64,000 nt of DNA, taken from positions 35,415 through 99,414 of the forward strand of contig NW_026014709.1 in the NCBI RefSeq assembly GCF_020379485.1. Reading direction: 5' to 3'. Origin of the DNA: Brassica napus. Taxonomy: Eukaryota > Streptophyta > Magnoliopsida > Brassicales > Brassicaceae. How positions within the stretch are numbered: the first letter of the stretch is position 1; each line of letters starts with the position of its first letter. A program made the position numbers and the translations under genes. Below, in pieces: positions 51,002 through 62,379 of this stretch. The notes beneath the pieces were generated by a model that saw only the letters and a list, made by a program, of their open reading frames with translations, ran no database searches and was not told where the DNA came from.

Positions 51002-52423
51002 ATGAAGCACAGGTTTAGTAAATCTTTGGGGCGTGAAGAAGAAATGGATGGAGTGTGTTCAAGATGGATAAAGGGAGCTTTGGAAAGCTGTGGGTTATGG
51101 AGCAGTCATGGAAAGGGGAAACCTTTCATGGAAATGGCTACTGAAGAAGGTCAGACAAGAGGTCTGAATCTGGGAAATGAAGTTGTTCAAGGAGACACTA
51201 CAAAGAGTGAGATTGAAGCAACTTTAGGCAAGTCCAAGCCTGTAAGAGTCGTTGAGGACAAAGGGATGATCCGCGGCTTGAGACAAGGAAGGGATGAGTG
51301 TTATCAGCTTGTGGGAAGGCTGAGAGAAGTATGGTCAGAGTTAGATGTGGTGAAGGCACACACATCAAATCCGAGATGTGGTCAAGAAAGGAGGAAGCAA
51401 GATGTGATCTTTGGCTTCCTTATGGAAGAGGTATGTGAGCTTGTTAAACACACTTGTGATGTGTGGGAGATAAACAGGAAACCAGAAAGATGGAAGGGAG
51501 GTACAAGCTGTAAGAAGGGAAGGTTGAGAAAACTTTCTAAGGAGTGGTTAATGAAGAGAAGGGCATGGAGAAAGGGTAGCGAGTCTGAGCACTTAAGTGA
51601 CAGGATGAGTGTGATCTTGAAGAGAATCAAGGATATACTTCAGCAGATGGTTATAGGAGAGTGTTCATACTCAGCTTACTTGGGAGAATCAGTAGAAGAT
51701 GGTGTAAGTACAAGGAGGCAGGAGACCAAAGGAGGAGAGGATCCAATCACAAAGAAAGAATGGGATGAGTTTGTTAAGTGTGTGTATGAACTGGTTGCAA
51801 GAAAGAAGCAAGGTGCTCTAGCTGCAAGTGAGAAGCAAGGCGATTCCTACACAGCCTCTAAACCTATCATAATTGATTCTGGAGCAACACATCATATGAT
51901 CAGTGATAGGAGTCTGATAAGTGATGTCAGGGCTGCAACAGGGTGTGTTACCATAGCTAATGGCGCTCAGATCCCAGTAGAAGGAATGGGAAACCTCAAG
52001 CTGTTTGAGAAGAGCTCAACCGCCTTATATCTGCCTCAGTTCACTTCAAATCTGATATCTGTTAAGAAAGCTACAATTGATCTGGATTGTCAAGTAGTAT
52101 TCAGGCCAAATGAAGTTGAGTTTCAAGATTTGAAGACTGGAAGAGTTATTGGCAGAGGGGATAGCAAGCATCACTTATATCATCTCCAAACAGCTAAGAC
52201 TCTTAATCCCATTAACTCTATGTGCCTGAGTAGTGCTGCTGATAGGTGTGATAGTATGACGTGGCATGCTAGATTAGGACATCCTCATGCTCGTGCAATT
52301 GAGTTAATCATGCCTAATATGTCATTTAATCACTTGGAGTGTGAAGCATGCATATTAGGAAAGCATTGTAGGACTGTCTTTCCAGCATCAGAGACTATAT
52401 ATGAGCATTGCTTTGATCTAGTT
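51002..52423 (+). pseudogene. L Gag, protease and start of integrase
   Basis: From the first ATG (51002) the frame is open to the O insertion. The Gag is as in I, uninterrupted here: GALESCGLW, RGLRQGRDECYQLVGRLREV, basic GGTSCKKGRLRKLSKEW, no zinc knuckle, then GECSYSAYLGESVED. Protease IIDSGATHHMISD. Integrase WHARLGHPH and CEACILGKHC, ending at CFDLV before the first catalytic Asp. It shows the intact sequence that solo LTR K interrupts in I. Confidence 0.92.
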
Positions 52424-52972
52424 TGTTGAGATGAGGAAGTCATTATGAGAAGGAGAGGAAGAGCTAAGCAAGTGATGGAAAGAGTACGGACAGTACGGCC
52501 TATGTACGGACAGGGGCTTGGCCGTACATCTGAGGAAACATGAAGGAAGAAGGAGATGGGTGAGTAAAGCCTCTAGAGTACATAGAAGGTCTCAAGACTG
52601 ATCAGACCGTTTAGGGATAAGGGTGGGACGAGCCTTATCCATCCAGGCCGTGGACAGGCTGTAAAGGCCAAGCGTGTGAGCCTTACCATCCGTTCATTCA
52701 AAAGGGACGCTCCCCTTTGGCTTGACTTCACATGCTTATGACTAGTGCTGCTTTCTCTTGACTTGTAACCCTAATGCCTCTTCTATAAATATTGTAACCT
52801 GATCTCATAATAAGATTAGACAGTTCTAAACAATCTCTCTCTATACTCATTTCATTATGATTCTCCATTAGTCTCTAATCTGTCTCTTAATCTCTTATTC
52901 TCTTCTATAATCCTTTCTAAACTCAGATAATCATTTACATCCTTAAATCTCATATGGTATCAGAGCCAGGTT
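52424..52972 (+). repeat. O 5' LTR and primer-binding site
   Basis: LTR 52424-52954 with TATA box 52784-52791 and the same CGTAC cluster as J; several base differences from both J LTRs. PBS 52955-52972. Confidence 0.94.
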
Positions 52973-53217
52973 GATTAAAATCTGAGTTCGTGAGTGACTT
53001 TCTTAAAGGATTCAAGTTTGAAACTTTAAGAGAACAAGTGAGTGTGTTTGAGAGTTTCTTGAGAGTTCAAAAGCTCAAGGTACTTTGCGTGTGTCTTGGT
53101 GATCCGTGGGAGGTTCATTTGAAGACTCAAGGGTAAATCTTTGTTCTAGAGGGCAGTGTGGGTTCTCAGTACAAGATCTAGTAGGGTGTTCAAGCTGTAG
53201 ACGTCAAGCTGTTCAAG

Positions 53218-54136
53218 ATGGAAAGTGTTTTGAAGATGAAGGTCGCGGTGACATTCAAAGGAAGCAACTACCTAGTCTGGTCTAGGATGGTGAAGACTGC
53301 TGTGGGAAGCAAGGGTTTGTGGAAGCATATCACAGCTGGTGAAGCTCCAAGGGCGATTACTCAAGAGGGTGACGCAGAGAGCTCCGAGGAGAGTGTTGTG
53401 GAGAAGTGGCAACAAGAAGACATGATGGTGATGTCAGTTCTTCATGCCTCGTTGGAACCGGCTATCCTAGATGCTTATAGCTACTGTGAGACAGCCAAGG
53501 AGCTGTGGGACACTCTGAAGAAGGTGTATGGAAATGTTTCTAACCTGAACCGAGTGTTTGAAGTCAAGAAGGCAATCAACGAGTTAACCCAAGATGACAT
53601 GGAGTTTACAAAGCATTTGGGGAGGTTCAGGACACTGTGGTCTGAGCTGGAGATGTTGAGGCCAAGCACAGTTGATCCAGAGCTTCTAAATGAGAGGCGT
53701 GAGCAGGACAAGGTCTTTGGGTTGCTGCTCACATTGAATGCAAGCTACAATGGTCTCATTCAGCACATGCTAAGGTCCGAGAAATTACCTGACCTTGAGG
53801 AGGTGTGTGCTCAGATACAAAGGGAGCAGGGCTCAATGGGCTTGTTTGGAGGCAAGGGAGACTTATCTCTTGCAAATGCTGTGCAATCTGACCGTGAAGA
53901 ACCTCCTCAAGCCAACAAAGCTGGCTACAACAAGTATGAGAAGTTCAATGGGAATTGTGATCATTGCAAGAGGTATGGGCACAAGAAGATTCAGTGCTGG
54001 ATACTCCATCCCCACTTGAAGCCGGCTAAGTTCATAAAGGAGAAAGAGGCAAGAGCTCACATGACTGAAGGATCAAGTGGAGCAGGGCCATCCAACCGAG
54101 GAACTGAAGTGGAGAACCGTGAAGGGAATGGAAAAG
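53218..54136 (+). pseudogene. O Gag, frameshifted near its end
   Basis: Nearly identical to J Gag (MESVLKMKVAVTFKGSNYLV start; knuckle CDHCKRYGHKKIQC). At GNGK, 8 bases present in J (CTTTGGTG, 44447-44454) are missing, which puts the downstream protease and pol out of frame. The shifted frame ends at 54171. The capsid and zinc knuckle are whole. Confidence 0.92.
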
Positions 54137-56022
54137 ACTTATACTGGAGCCATCAACCCCCGAGGCAATGATCAAGACTTCATCAGGAGGTCCGAGATGG
54201 ATGCACTCATCAAAATGCTCAAGGATAATGGTAACATTCATGGGTATTCATTTGGTGCTTCTATGATTGCTAGGACTATAGAAATGACTCACAGTAAGGC
54301 TGAGATTGCTAGGAATGATAGTAAGGCTGGAATTGAGCAGTGCATTGATAGAAATGCTAGGATGAATGCATATAGATCAAATTGTATCTGCCATCATGCT
54401 AGCAATGCATCCAAACCATTGATTATAGATTCAGGTGCATCTCATCATATGATTAGTGACACCAACCTGATTAAAGACATAGAACCTACTAATGGATGTG
54501 TGATGATTGCAAATGGAGATAAGATACCTATTAAGGGAATAGGAAACTTAAAGCTATTTGATAAGACTACTAGAGCATTTTACATTCCTGAATTCACATC
54601 AAATCTACTTTCAGTTAAGAAATGCACTACTGATTTGAATTGCAATGTTATATTCAGTCCTAATGATGTGAAGTTTCAGGATATTGAAAGCAGCCAACTG
54701 ATTGGAAAAGGAGTTACAAAGGGAGAGTTATATATGCTTGAGAAGCTTGATCCTGTTTCCAATCATAACTGCTCATTTACTTCTGCTTCTAGTTTGAATA
54801 AAAATGCATTGTGGCATGCTAGACTAGGTCATCCCCATGAGAGGGCTTTAAACTTGATGTTACCAGGTGTGGTTTTTGAAAATGATAAGTGTGAAGCTTG
54901 CATTTTAGGCAAGCATTGTAAGAATGTATTTCCAAGAACATCTACTGCTTATGAAAATTGCTTTGATTTGATTCATACTGATGTGTGGACTGCACCTATT
55001 TTCTCTAGAGATAATCATAAGTACTTTGTCACATTCATTGATGAAAAATCTAAATACACCTGGTTAACACTAATTCCATCAAAAGATAGGGTGATAGATG
55101 CATTCAAGAACTTTCAAGCTTATGTGACTAACCATTATCATGCTAAGATTAAAATTTTGAGATCAGATAATGGAGGAGAATACACAAGCTATGCGTTCAA
55201 AAGTCATCTAGATCATCATGGAATACTTCATCAAACAAGCTGCCCCTACACACCACAACAGAATGGTGTAGCTGAGAGGAAGAACAGGCACTTGATGGAG
55301 GTGGCTCGGTCATTAATGTTCCAAGCTAATGTACCTAAAAGATTCTGGAGTGATGCTGTATCCACTGCTTGCTATCTAATCAACCGAATACCTACAAGGG
55401 TATTGAAGGATCAAGCACCGTTTGAGGTACTGAACCAGCGCAAGCCATCTTTGACATATATGAGAGTGTTTGGATGCTTGTGTTATGTGTTGGTACCAGG
55501 AGAGTTGAGGAACAAGCTAGAAGCAAGAAGCAGAAAGGCAATGTTCATTGGCTACTCAACAACTCAAAAAGGATATAAGTGTTATGATCCAGAAGCTAGA
55601 AGGGTACTTGTATCTAGAGATGTGAAGTTCATTGAAGAAAGAGGATACTATGAAGAGAAGAATCAAGAAGACTTGAGGGATCTTACATCAGATAAGGCTG
55701 GAGTCTTAAGAGTGATCTTGGAAGGTCTTGGTATCAAGATGAATCAGGATCAGTCCACAAGAAGTAGACAACCAGAAGAGAGCTCAAATGAACCAAGAAG
55801 AGCTGCTCAAACACCTCACCTTGATCATGAGGGGGGAAGTGAACCTGAAACTCAAGAAAATGGCCAAGAAGGAGTCGGCTTGAGTGAAGAAGGAGAAGAG
55901 TTCAACTCAGGTTCTCATCATCAAGGTGAGCAAGACCAAGGAGATGAAGAACATCACAGTGAAGCACAAGAACCGCATATACAAGATGAGCAGGTTCAAG
56001 TGCAAGAACAACCTGTATTGAG
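54137..56022 (+). pseudogene. O protease and integrase, cut by F
   Basis: Open frame beginning YTGAINPRG. Protease DSGASHHMISD, integrase zinc site, HTDVW, SDNGGEY and AERKNRHLME, then YKCYDPEARRVLVSRDVKF and the Glu/Gln-rich linker. It is cut by F at QEQPVL and continues at 57966 in the same frame. Apart from the upstream 8-bp loss it has no stop. Confidence 0.93.
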
Positions 56023-56151
56023 TGTTGAGAAGACTTCAATGATCACAAAGATGCTGGTTTACGAAGGTGGACAGCAGTGAGCAAAGATGGATGATCAAGA
56101 AGCTCTCCTTCCAAGCTTGACTTGTTCCACATGGTCAAGCTTGAGGGGGAG
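56023..56151 (+). repeat. F left extension
   Basis: Matches E 22649-22777, the cassette between the first and second internal polypurine tracts. It ends in the tract AAGCTTGAGGGGGAG (56137-56151). Confidence 0.9.
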
Positions 56152-56825
56152 TGTTGAGAAGGCTTCTTGACGAGAGCACTTGGCGGTTAATCAAGAAGAG
56201 GAGCAGACTGGTTTGTGAAGCAAGATGGAGGATGGTGAAGCAATCACCAAGGCGGCCAAAGCAGAGCAGCCTTGATACTACAGACTGAACCATCCGATCA
56301 TGAAGCTTTAGAACTAGGTGGAGACTCTAGAAGGAGAAGCAGCCAAGGCTCCACAAGTTCTTGATACTCTTGGTGCGAGTATGATCTGATGGTTCCATAT
56401 GAAGCTAGAAGAAGGTCAGACCGTGAGAAGAGTACAAGATGAAGGGTGATGAGCAAGGGAAGATGTGATCAACCTTGCATCACAAGAAGAGGCCATGATC
56501 CAGAGTCTTTGTGTCCCTTACATTGTTGGTAAGGCACAAAGACTCACTGGCCAATCCCTAGGCCTTGGAGGCTTTACTCTTTTTCCCTCATCAAGGTTTT
56601 GTCCCAAAGGGTTTTCCTTGGTGAGGTTTTTAATGAGGAAGTTCTTCAAGGTTCCAAGCTTGACTTAGGATCAGCTAGAGTCAAGCTTGAGGGGGAGTGT
56701 TAACTTGAAGAGAAGAAGTGGAGAAGCAAAAGTGATGAGTTGAGTTGGTGCTTGTGCAAAGACACGGCAAGATCTTCAGAGATTGTATGTTAAGGCTTTG
56801 GGAGAGTCTTAAGGCTTTAGAAGTG
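56152..56825 (+). repeat. F left arm
   Basis: Matches E from 22778 through its polypurine tract (56683-56697) and 128 bp into the LTR (starting 56698). It includes hairpin 1 at 56586-56626. The LTR part keeps sequence absent from the E LTRs. Confidence 0.9.
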
Positions 56826-57286
56826 ATCTGAGTGATGTGTGCTGATTGGATGAGCTAAGCTGGCTCACTTTAATTCAAACAAGGCTGTGCTGTGATTGGC
56901 TCTCCTTAGGCTCCTTTGTATCTGTCTACAGATCAGTCTAGGTGCATGGTCGTGGCTGCTCTTCCTTTACAGCAATAGCCAGCCTGTCCATGCCCCAAAG
57001 TAACCAATCAGCTCCACACAGCATCTTCTTGATTCCCTTTGACTAGATTCAAACCTTGGTGCCTCACATCCTGAATAGTGATCCAAATAGTGAATAGTCA
57101 ACCTGAATAGTGACTAGTGATTCACTATTCACTTTTACACCAACTTGCCCAACCTTCTCCAATCTTACTGTGGTAACTCTCCAAAGTTACTGTGGTAACT
57201 TTGGAGTTACTGTCTGACCCAAATCTTCTCTAAATGGTGTCTAAGTCCCTCCTGGACTTAACCCTATCTTTGCACACTCATCAGAC
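56826..57286 (-). repeat. F centre: antisense E-type LTR segment
   Basis: Antisense LTR text, including the ACTATTCA repeats and GTTACCACAGTAAC-type units. The switch from forward to reverse lies at a shared GTG (AGAAGTG in the forward LTR, GTGATCTGAG in the reverse). Confidence 0.85.
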
Positions 57287-57960
57287 CACTTCTAAAGCCT
57301 TAAGACTCTCCCAAAGCCTTAACATACAATCTCTGAAGATCTTGCCGTGTCTTTGCACAAGCACCAACTCAACTCATCACTTTTGCTTCTCCACTTCTTC
57401 TCTTCAAGTTAACACTCCCCCTCAAGCTTGACTCTAGCTGATCCTAAGTCAAGCTTGGAACCTTGAAGAACTTCCTCATTAAAAACCTCACCAAGGAAAA
57501 CCCTTTGGGACAAAACCTTGATGAGGGAAAAAGAGTAAAGCCTCCAAGGCCTAGGGATTGGCCAGTGAGTCTTTGTGCCTTACCAACAATGTAAGGGACA
57601 CAAAGACTCTGGATCATGGCCTCTTCTTGTGATGCAAGGTTGATCACATCTTCCCTTGCTCATCACCCTTCATCTTGTACTCTTCTCACGGTCTGACCTT
57701 CTTCTAGCTTCATATGGAACCATCAGATCATACTCGCACCAAGAGTATCAAGAACTTGTGGAGCCTTGGCTGCTTCTCCTTCTAGAGTCTCCACCTAGTT
57801 CTAAAGCTTCATGATCGGATGGTTCAGTCTGTAGTATCAAGGCTGCTCTGCTTTGGCCGCCTTGGTGATTGCTTCACCATCCTCCATCTTGCTTCACAAA
57901 CCAGTCTGCTCCTCTTCTTGATTAACCGCCAAGTGCTCTCGTCAAGAAGCCTTCTCAACA
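57287..57960 (-). repeat. F right arm
   Basis: Inverted copy of the left arm: LTR start at 57414 (minus), polypurine tract 57415-57429, hairpin 1 at 57486-57526. The distance from LTR start to the arm end is 546 bp in both arms. Confidence 0.9.
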
Positions 57961-57965
57961 TTGAG

Positions 57966-58711
57966 GAGAAGCACAAGGATTAGAAAGGATCCTTCTTCTT
58001 GGGTAAACACGCGAGTGTACTACAATGCCCAAGCTGTGGAGGATCCTTCTCGAGTTGTGTGTTCCTTTGCTCAATACCCTGAAGAACATTGTGCGTTCAT
58101 GATTAACTTGGATGAGAACTATATTCCAAGAAGCTATGAAGAAGCAATCATGGATAAAGAATGGAAGGAATCAGTTGGAGCTGAGGCAGGAGCCATGATC
58201 AAGAATGATACATGGTATGAGAGTGAGTTACCAAAAGGGAAGAAGGCTGTGAGTAGTAAATGGATATTCACAATCAAGTATAAGGCTGATGGAAAGGTTG
58301 AGAGGAAGAAGTCAAGGCTAGTAGCAAGAGGTTTCACTCAAACTTATGGAGAAGATTACATAGAGACCTTTGCACCAGTAGCTAAACTACATACCATAAG
58401 GATTGTATTAAGCTTGGCTGTGAATCTTGGATGGGGGTTATGGCAAATGGATGTGAAGAATGCATTCTTACAAGGTGAACTTGAGGATGAAGTATATATG
58501 CATCCACCTCCAGGCCTAGAACACTTAGTGAAGAAAGGGAATGTGTTAAGATTGAAGAAAGCTATCTATGGGCTGAAGCAATCACCAAGGGCTTGGTACA
58601 ACAAGCTGAGCACTACTCTGAATGGCCGTGGCTTCAAGAAGTCTGAACTAGACCACACTCTCTTCACACTCACAACTCCCTCAGGTATGATTGCACTTCT
58701 TGTGTATGTGG
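57966..58711 (+). pseudogene. O RT fragment, cut by M
   Basis: Continues the O frame: RRSTRIRKDPSSWVNTRVYY, WYESELPKGKKAVSSKWIF, KSRLVARGFTQTYGEDY, VKNAFLQGELEDEVYM, IYGLKQSPRAWY and LLVYV. M enters after TATGTGG, inside the codons for the catalytic YVDD, so both catalytic Asp residues are split off beyond M. CGA (Arg) is intact at the codon that is TGA in J. Confidence 0.93.
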
Positions 58712-59135
58712 TATTAGATTTTGTGATTTAAAGAGTGATTAAGTTTAATCTGAGAATTAAAGAGATTGGAGATTAAGAACAAGAGAGAGAGAGACTCAAA
58801 ACTCCATTAATTGATTCAGATGAGAGATTACAAGCTATAAAGAGATTACAATCATGTCTAGGTTCAGTGTATTCAATCTAGACCTATAAGCATGTGAAGT
58901 CAATAGAAATACTAGGCTGAGATGCTTCACATGCTTGGACAGGCTGTCACTTGCTGTAAAGATGCTTATCCTTTCCAGCCAAGAGAAACCTTATCCCTTA
59001 CCCTCCTTGGACGAGTTTCAACTCCTCTCTTCACCAAGTTACCTTCTCATCACTTCAGGTAACTTCCCAAGTAGTTACTGTGGTTAAAATAAAGTTACCA
59101 CAGTAAAACTCTAAAGTTACTCTCTCATCTCAACA
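58712..59135 (-). repeat. M 3' LTR
   Basis: 424 bp, TGTTGAGATGAGAG ... in its own sense. A GTTACTGTGGTTA-type inverted repeat is near 59075-59120. Much of it aligns with the I LTR. Confidence 0.92.
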
Positions 59136-59245
59136 CTCCCCCTCAAGCTTGACCATGTGGAACAAGTCAAGCTTGGAAGAACCATGAGATCTCCCTCATT
59201 AAAACCTCATTAAGGAAAACCCATTGGGACAAAACCTTAATGAGG
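59136..59245 (-). promoter_or_regulatory. M polypurine tract and 3' hairpin module
   Basis: Polypurine tract 59136-59150. Stem 2: CAAGCTTGAC (59144-59153) with GTCAAGCTTG (59166-59175). Hairpin 1: CCTCATTAAGG (59205-59215) with CCTTAATGAGG (59235-59245), fully Watson-Crick here where other copies have a G-T pair. Confidence 0.77.
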
Positions 59246-59282
59246 AAAGAGTAGAGATCACATGATCAGGAGAGTGTATAGA

Positions 59283-62200
59283 CTAGTCCTTAGGCGAGAG
59301 ATCAATGAGTCCTAACCTTATGTGTATGGACTCCATTGTCTTTTGCCTTGCTGCCTTTGTGAACACATCTGCTAACTGATCCTCACTCCGAGTATAACAA
59401 GGTAGAATCACCCCAAGAATCATCATCTGCCTCACCTTGTGACAATCAACCTCAATGTGCTTTGTTCTCTCATGGAACACAGAATTAGATGCAATGTGGA
59501 TAGCTGCTTGATTATCACAATGCATTGTCATTGGCGTTGCTTGAATAATCTCCAGATGCTTCAAAATCCCTTTTATCCACACTAGCTCATTTGTAAGCTT
59601 CAGCATTGCTCTATACTCGGCCTCAGCACTGGAGCAAGACACTACCTTCTGCTTCTTACTCTTCCAAGTGACCAAGTTACCACCAATGAATGTACAATAG
59701 CCTGTGGTTGATCTTCTGTCTGCTCGGTCTCCAGCCCAATCTGCATCACAGTAGCCTACAACCTCAGTACTCTTGTTACATCCCATCCATACTCCAAGAC
59801 CAGTAGTTCCATTCAGATACATCAAGATCCTTTCCACCATCCGCCAATGGTGCTCCTTAGGAACTTGCATGTGTTGACTGACTTGATTCACCGCAAAACA
59901 CACATCAGGTCTAGTAATGGTAAGATAAATCAACTTCCCCACCAGCTTCCTATATAGCTTAGGATCATGGAACGGCTTGCTATCCTCAATCTCCCCCTCA
60001 CGTGGAACCTTGTAACCATCCTCCATTGGCATCTTGGCTGTCTTTCCTCCATAGGCATCTGCTCCCTTCAAGAGATCAATCACATACTTCCTTTGGGACA
60101 TAAACAATCCTTCCTTTGATCTGCATATCTCAATCCCAAGAAAATACTTCATTTCCCCCAAGTCTTTAATCTCAAAGCTTGCCTTGAGATACTCCTTTGT
60201 AGCCTTGATGCCTTCCTTATCACTGCCTGTGATGATGATATCATCCACATACACAAGCAACACCACAATACCAGATGAGGTGGTTAGGGTAAAGAGAGTG
60301 TGATCCAATTCTGACTTTCTGAACCCTCTCCCATTCAGTGTAGTACTCAACTTGTTGTACCACGCCCTTGGAGACTGCTTGAGACCATAGATAGCTTTCC
60401 TCAACCTCAACACATTACCATTCTTTACTAGATGTTCAAGACCTGGTGGTGGATGCATGTATACTTCATCTTCCAACTCTCCTTGAAGGAATGCATTCTT
60501 CACATCCATTTGCCACAAATCCCACTCAAGATTCACAGCTAAAGATAATACAATCCTGATAGTATGAAGTTTAGCCACAGGAGCAAAGGTCTCAACATAG
60601 TCCTCACCATATGTCTGAGTAAATCCTCTTGCCACCAACCTAGATTTGCGCCTCTCTATTCTCCCATCAGGATGAAACTTGATTGTGAACACCCATTTAC
60701 TAGTCACTGCCTTCTTCCCTTTAGGCAGTTCACTCTCATACCACGTTTCATTCTTAATCATGGCTCCGGACTCATCAGCAACTGAATCTCTCCACTCCTT
60801 TAAAGCCATAGCTTCTTCATATGTCCTTGGAATATAGCTCTCATCCAAGCTTACTGTGAAGGCTGTATGCTCGTCCGGAAACTCTGCAAAGGAACACATA
60901 GCTTGAGAAGGATGCTCCACAGCCTGGGCATTGTAGTACACTCTCGTGTTTACCCAGTTGGAAGCATCTCTCTTCACCCTTGTGCTCCTCCTTAGCTCCT
61001 GAACTTGTTCTTCTTGTGGCTCTTGCCCATCTTCACTTGATTGAGCACCACTCTCATTTGACCCATTAGGATCTCCTTCCCACTCTCCACTCTCATCTGA
61101 GCCAGTAGACTCTCTTTGCCCATCTCCACTAGACTGAGCACCACTCTCTACTTCCTGTGTCACCTCTTGATTATGCTGGCCTGAATCTTCTTGATTTTGC
61201 ACTTGCTCATGAGATTCAGTTCCATTCCCCCTCTCATGATCAAGAGGAGTTGTTCTTTCAGTTTCACTAGTCGGATTGGAAGACTCTCTTCTTCCAGATT
61301 CCTGATCCTGGGATAACCCTATCCCTAGCTTCTCCAACAGCACCCTCAGTGTTGTTGCTCTATCAGATGGGGCTTGAGACAAATCCTTCAGATTTTCCCA
61401 CTCCTTTTCTTCATAATACCCTTTTGATTCAATAAACTTCACTTCTCTAGATACCATCACTCTCCTTGCTTCAGGATCATAGCACTTGTATCCCTTCTGA
61501 GTGATAGAGTATCCAATGAACATAGCCTTAGTACTCTTTGCCTCCAGCTTGTTTCTCTGTTCTCCTGGAGTCATGACATAGCATACACACCCAAATACTC
61601 GTAGGTGATCAATAAAAGGCTTGCTCTTATTCAGTACCTCAAATGGAGACAGATTCTTCAGTATCTTTGTTGGGACCCGGTTGATGAGATAGCAAGCAGT
61701 CTGTACAGCATCTCCCCAAAAACGTTTTGGGACATTTGTATGAAACATCATCGACCTAGCAACCTCCATCAAGTGCCTATTCTTCCTCTCAGCTACACCA
61801 TTCTGCTGTGGTGTGTAGGGACAACTGGTCTGATGCACAATCCCATGCTTGGCTAGATGACTCTTAAAGGCATTGCTGATGTATTCACCTCCGTTGTCTG
61901 ATCTCAGTACCTTCACAGTGGCATTGTATTGATTAGATACATATGCTTGGAAGTTCATAAAAGCTTCTAGCACCCTATCTTTAGATGGAAGCAATGTGAG
62001 CCATGTATACTTAGACTTCTCATCAATGAATGTCACAAAGTATTTATGGCTGTCTCTAGACATGCATGGAGCGGTCCACACATCAGAGTGAACTAGATCA
62101 AAGCAATGCTCATAAGTAGTCTCAGATGTTGGGAAAACAGTCCTACAATGCTTTCCTAATATGCATGCTTCACAATTCAAGTGATTGAATGACATATTAG

Positions 62201-62379
62201 GGATTATCAATTCAATGGCACGAGCATGAGGATGTCCTAATCTAGCATGCCAAGTAATACTATCAATCTTCTCAGCAGTACTACTCAAGCAAATAGAATC
62301 AAAGGGATTAGAGGTCTTAGCCAAGTTGAGGTGGTATAGCTGATTCTTGCTGTCTCCTCTGCCAATGACTCTCCCAGTT
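59283..62379 (-). pseudogene. M pol: integrase, RT, RNase H
   Basis: Open from the frameshift to the stop. Integrase: WHARLGHPH with CEACILGKHC, HSDVW, SDNGGEY, AERKNRHLME. Linker with repeated SGAQSS(G/E)DGQ and NESG units. RT: VKNAFLQGELEDEV and YVDDIIITGSD. RNase H: CDADWAGDRAD, SSAEAEYRAM, CDNQAAIH. It ends LGLIDLSPKD. All catalytic residues are present. It is separated from gag-protease only by a one-base loss near 62378, where B reads CAGTCTTCAAATC and M reads CAGTTTCAAATC. Confidence 0.93.

Larger units (their letters stand above)
50364..52423 (+). mobile_element. Element L: I-family Copia element, 5' part, cut by O
   Basis: 5' LTR 50364-50862 (499 bp), PBS 50863-50880, then gag, protease and the beginning of integrase. 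It is cut by the 5' LTR of O at 52424. Its remainder should lie beyond the window, because O is itself still open at the right. Confidence 0.9.
56023..57960. mobile_element. F: foldback (inverted-repeat) insertion made of E-type sequence
   Basis: Flanked by the target duplication TTGAG (56018-56022, 57961-57965). The left end is TGTTGAGAAGACTTC and the right end GAAGCCTTCTCAACA, so both ends are LTR-start-type ends. Two 674-bp arms (56152-56825 and 57287-57960) are inverted copies of the E 3' interior plus the LTR start. A 129-bp extension precedes the left arm. The centre (56826-57286) is a single antisense LTR segment. No coding capacity. Confidence 0.9.
52424..58711 (+). mobile_element. 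Element O: J-family Copia element carrying F, cut by M
   Basis: 5' LTR 52424-52954 (531 bp, ends CATA), PBS 52955-52972, gag, protease, integrase, linker, then F (56023-57960), then RT up to 58711 where M enters. No 3' LTR is in the window. The left flank ends TAGTT in L. Confidence 0.92.
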
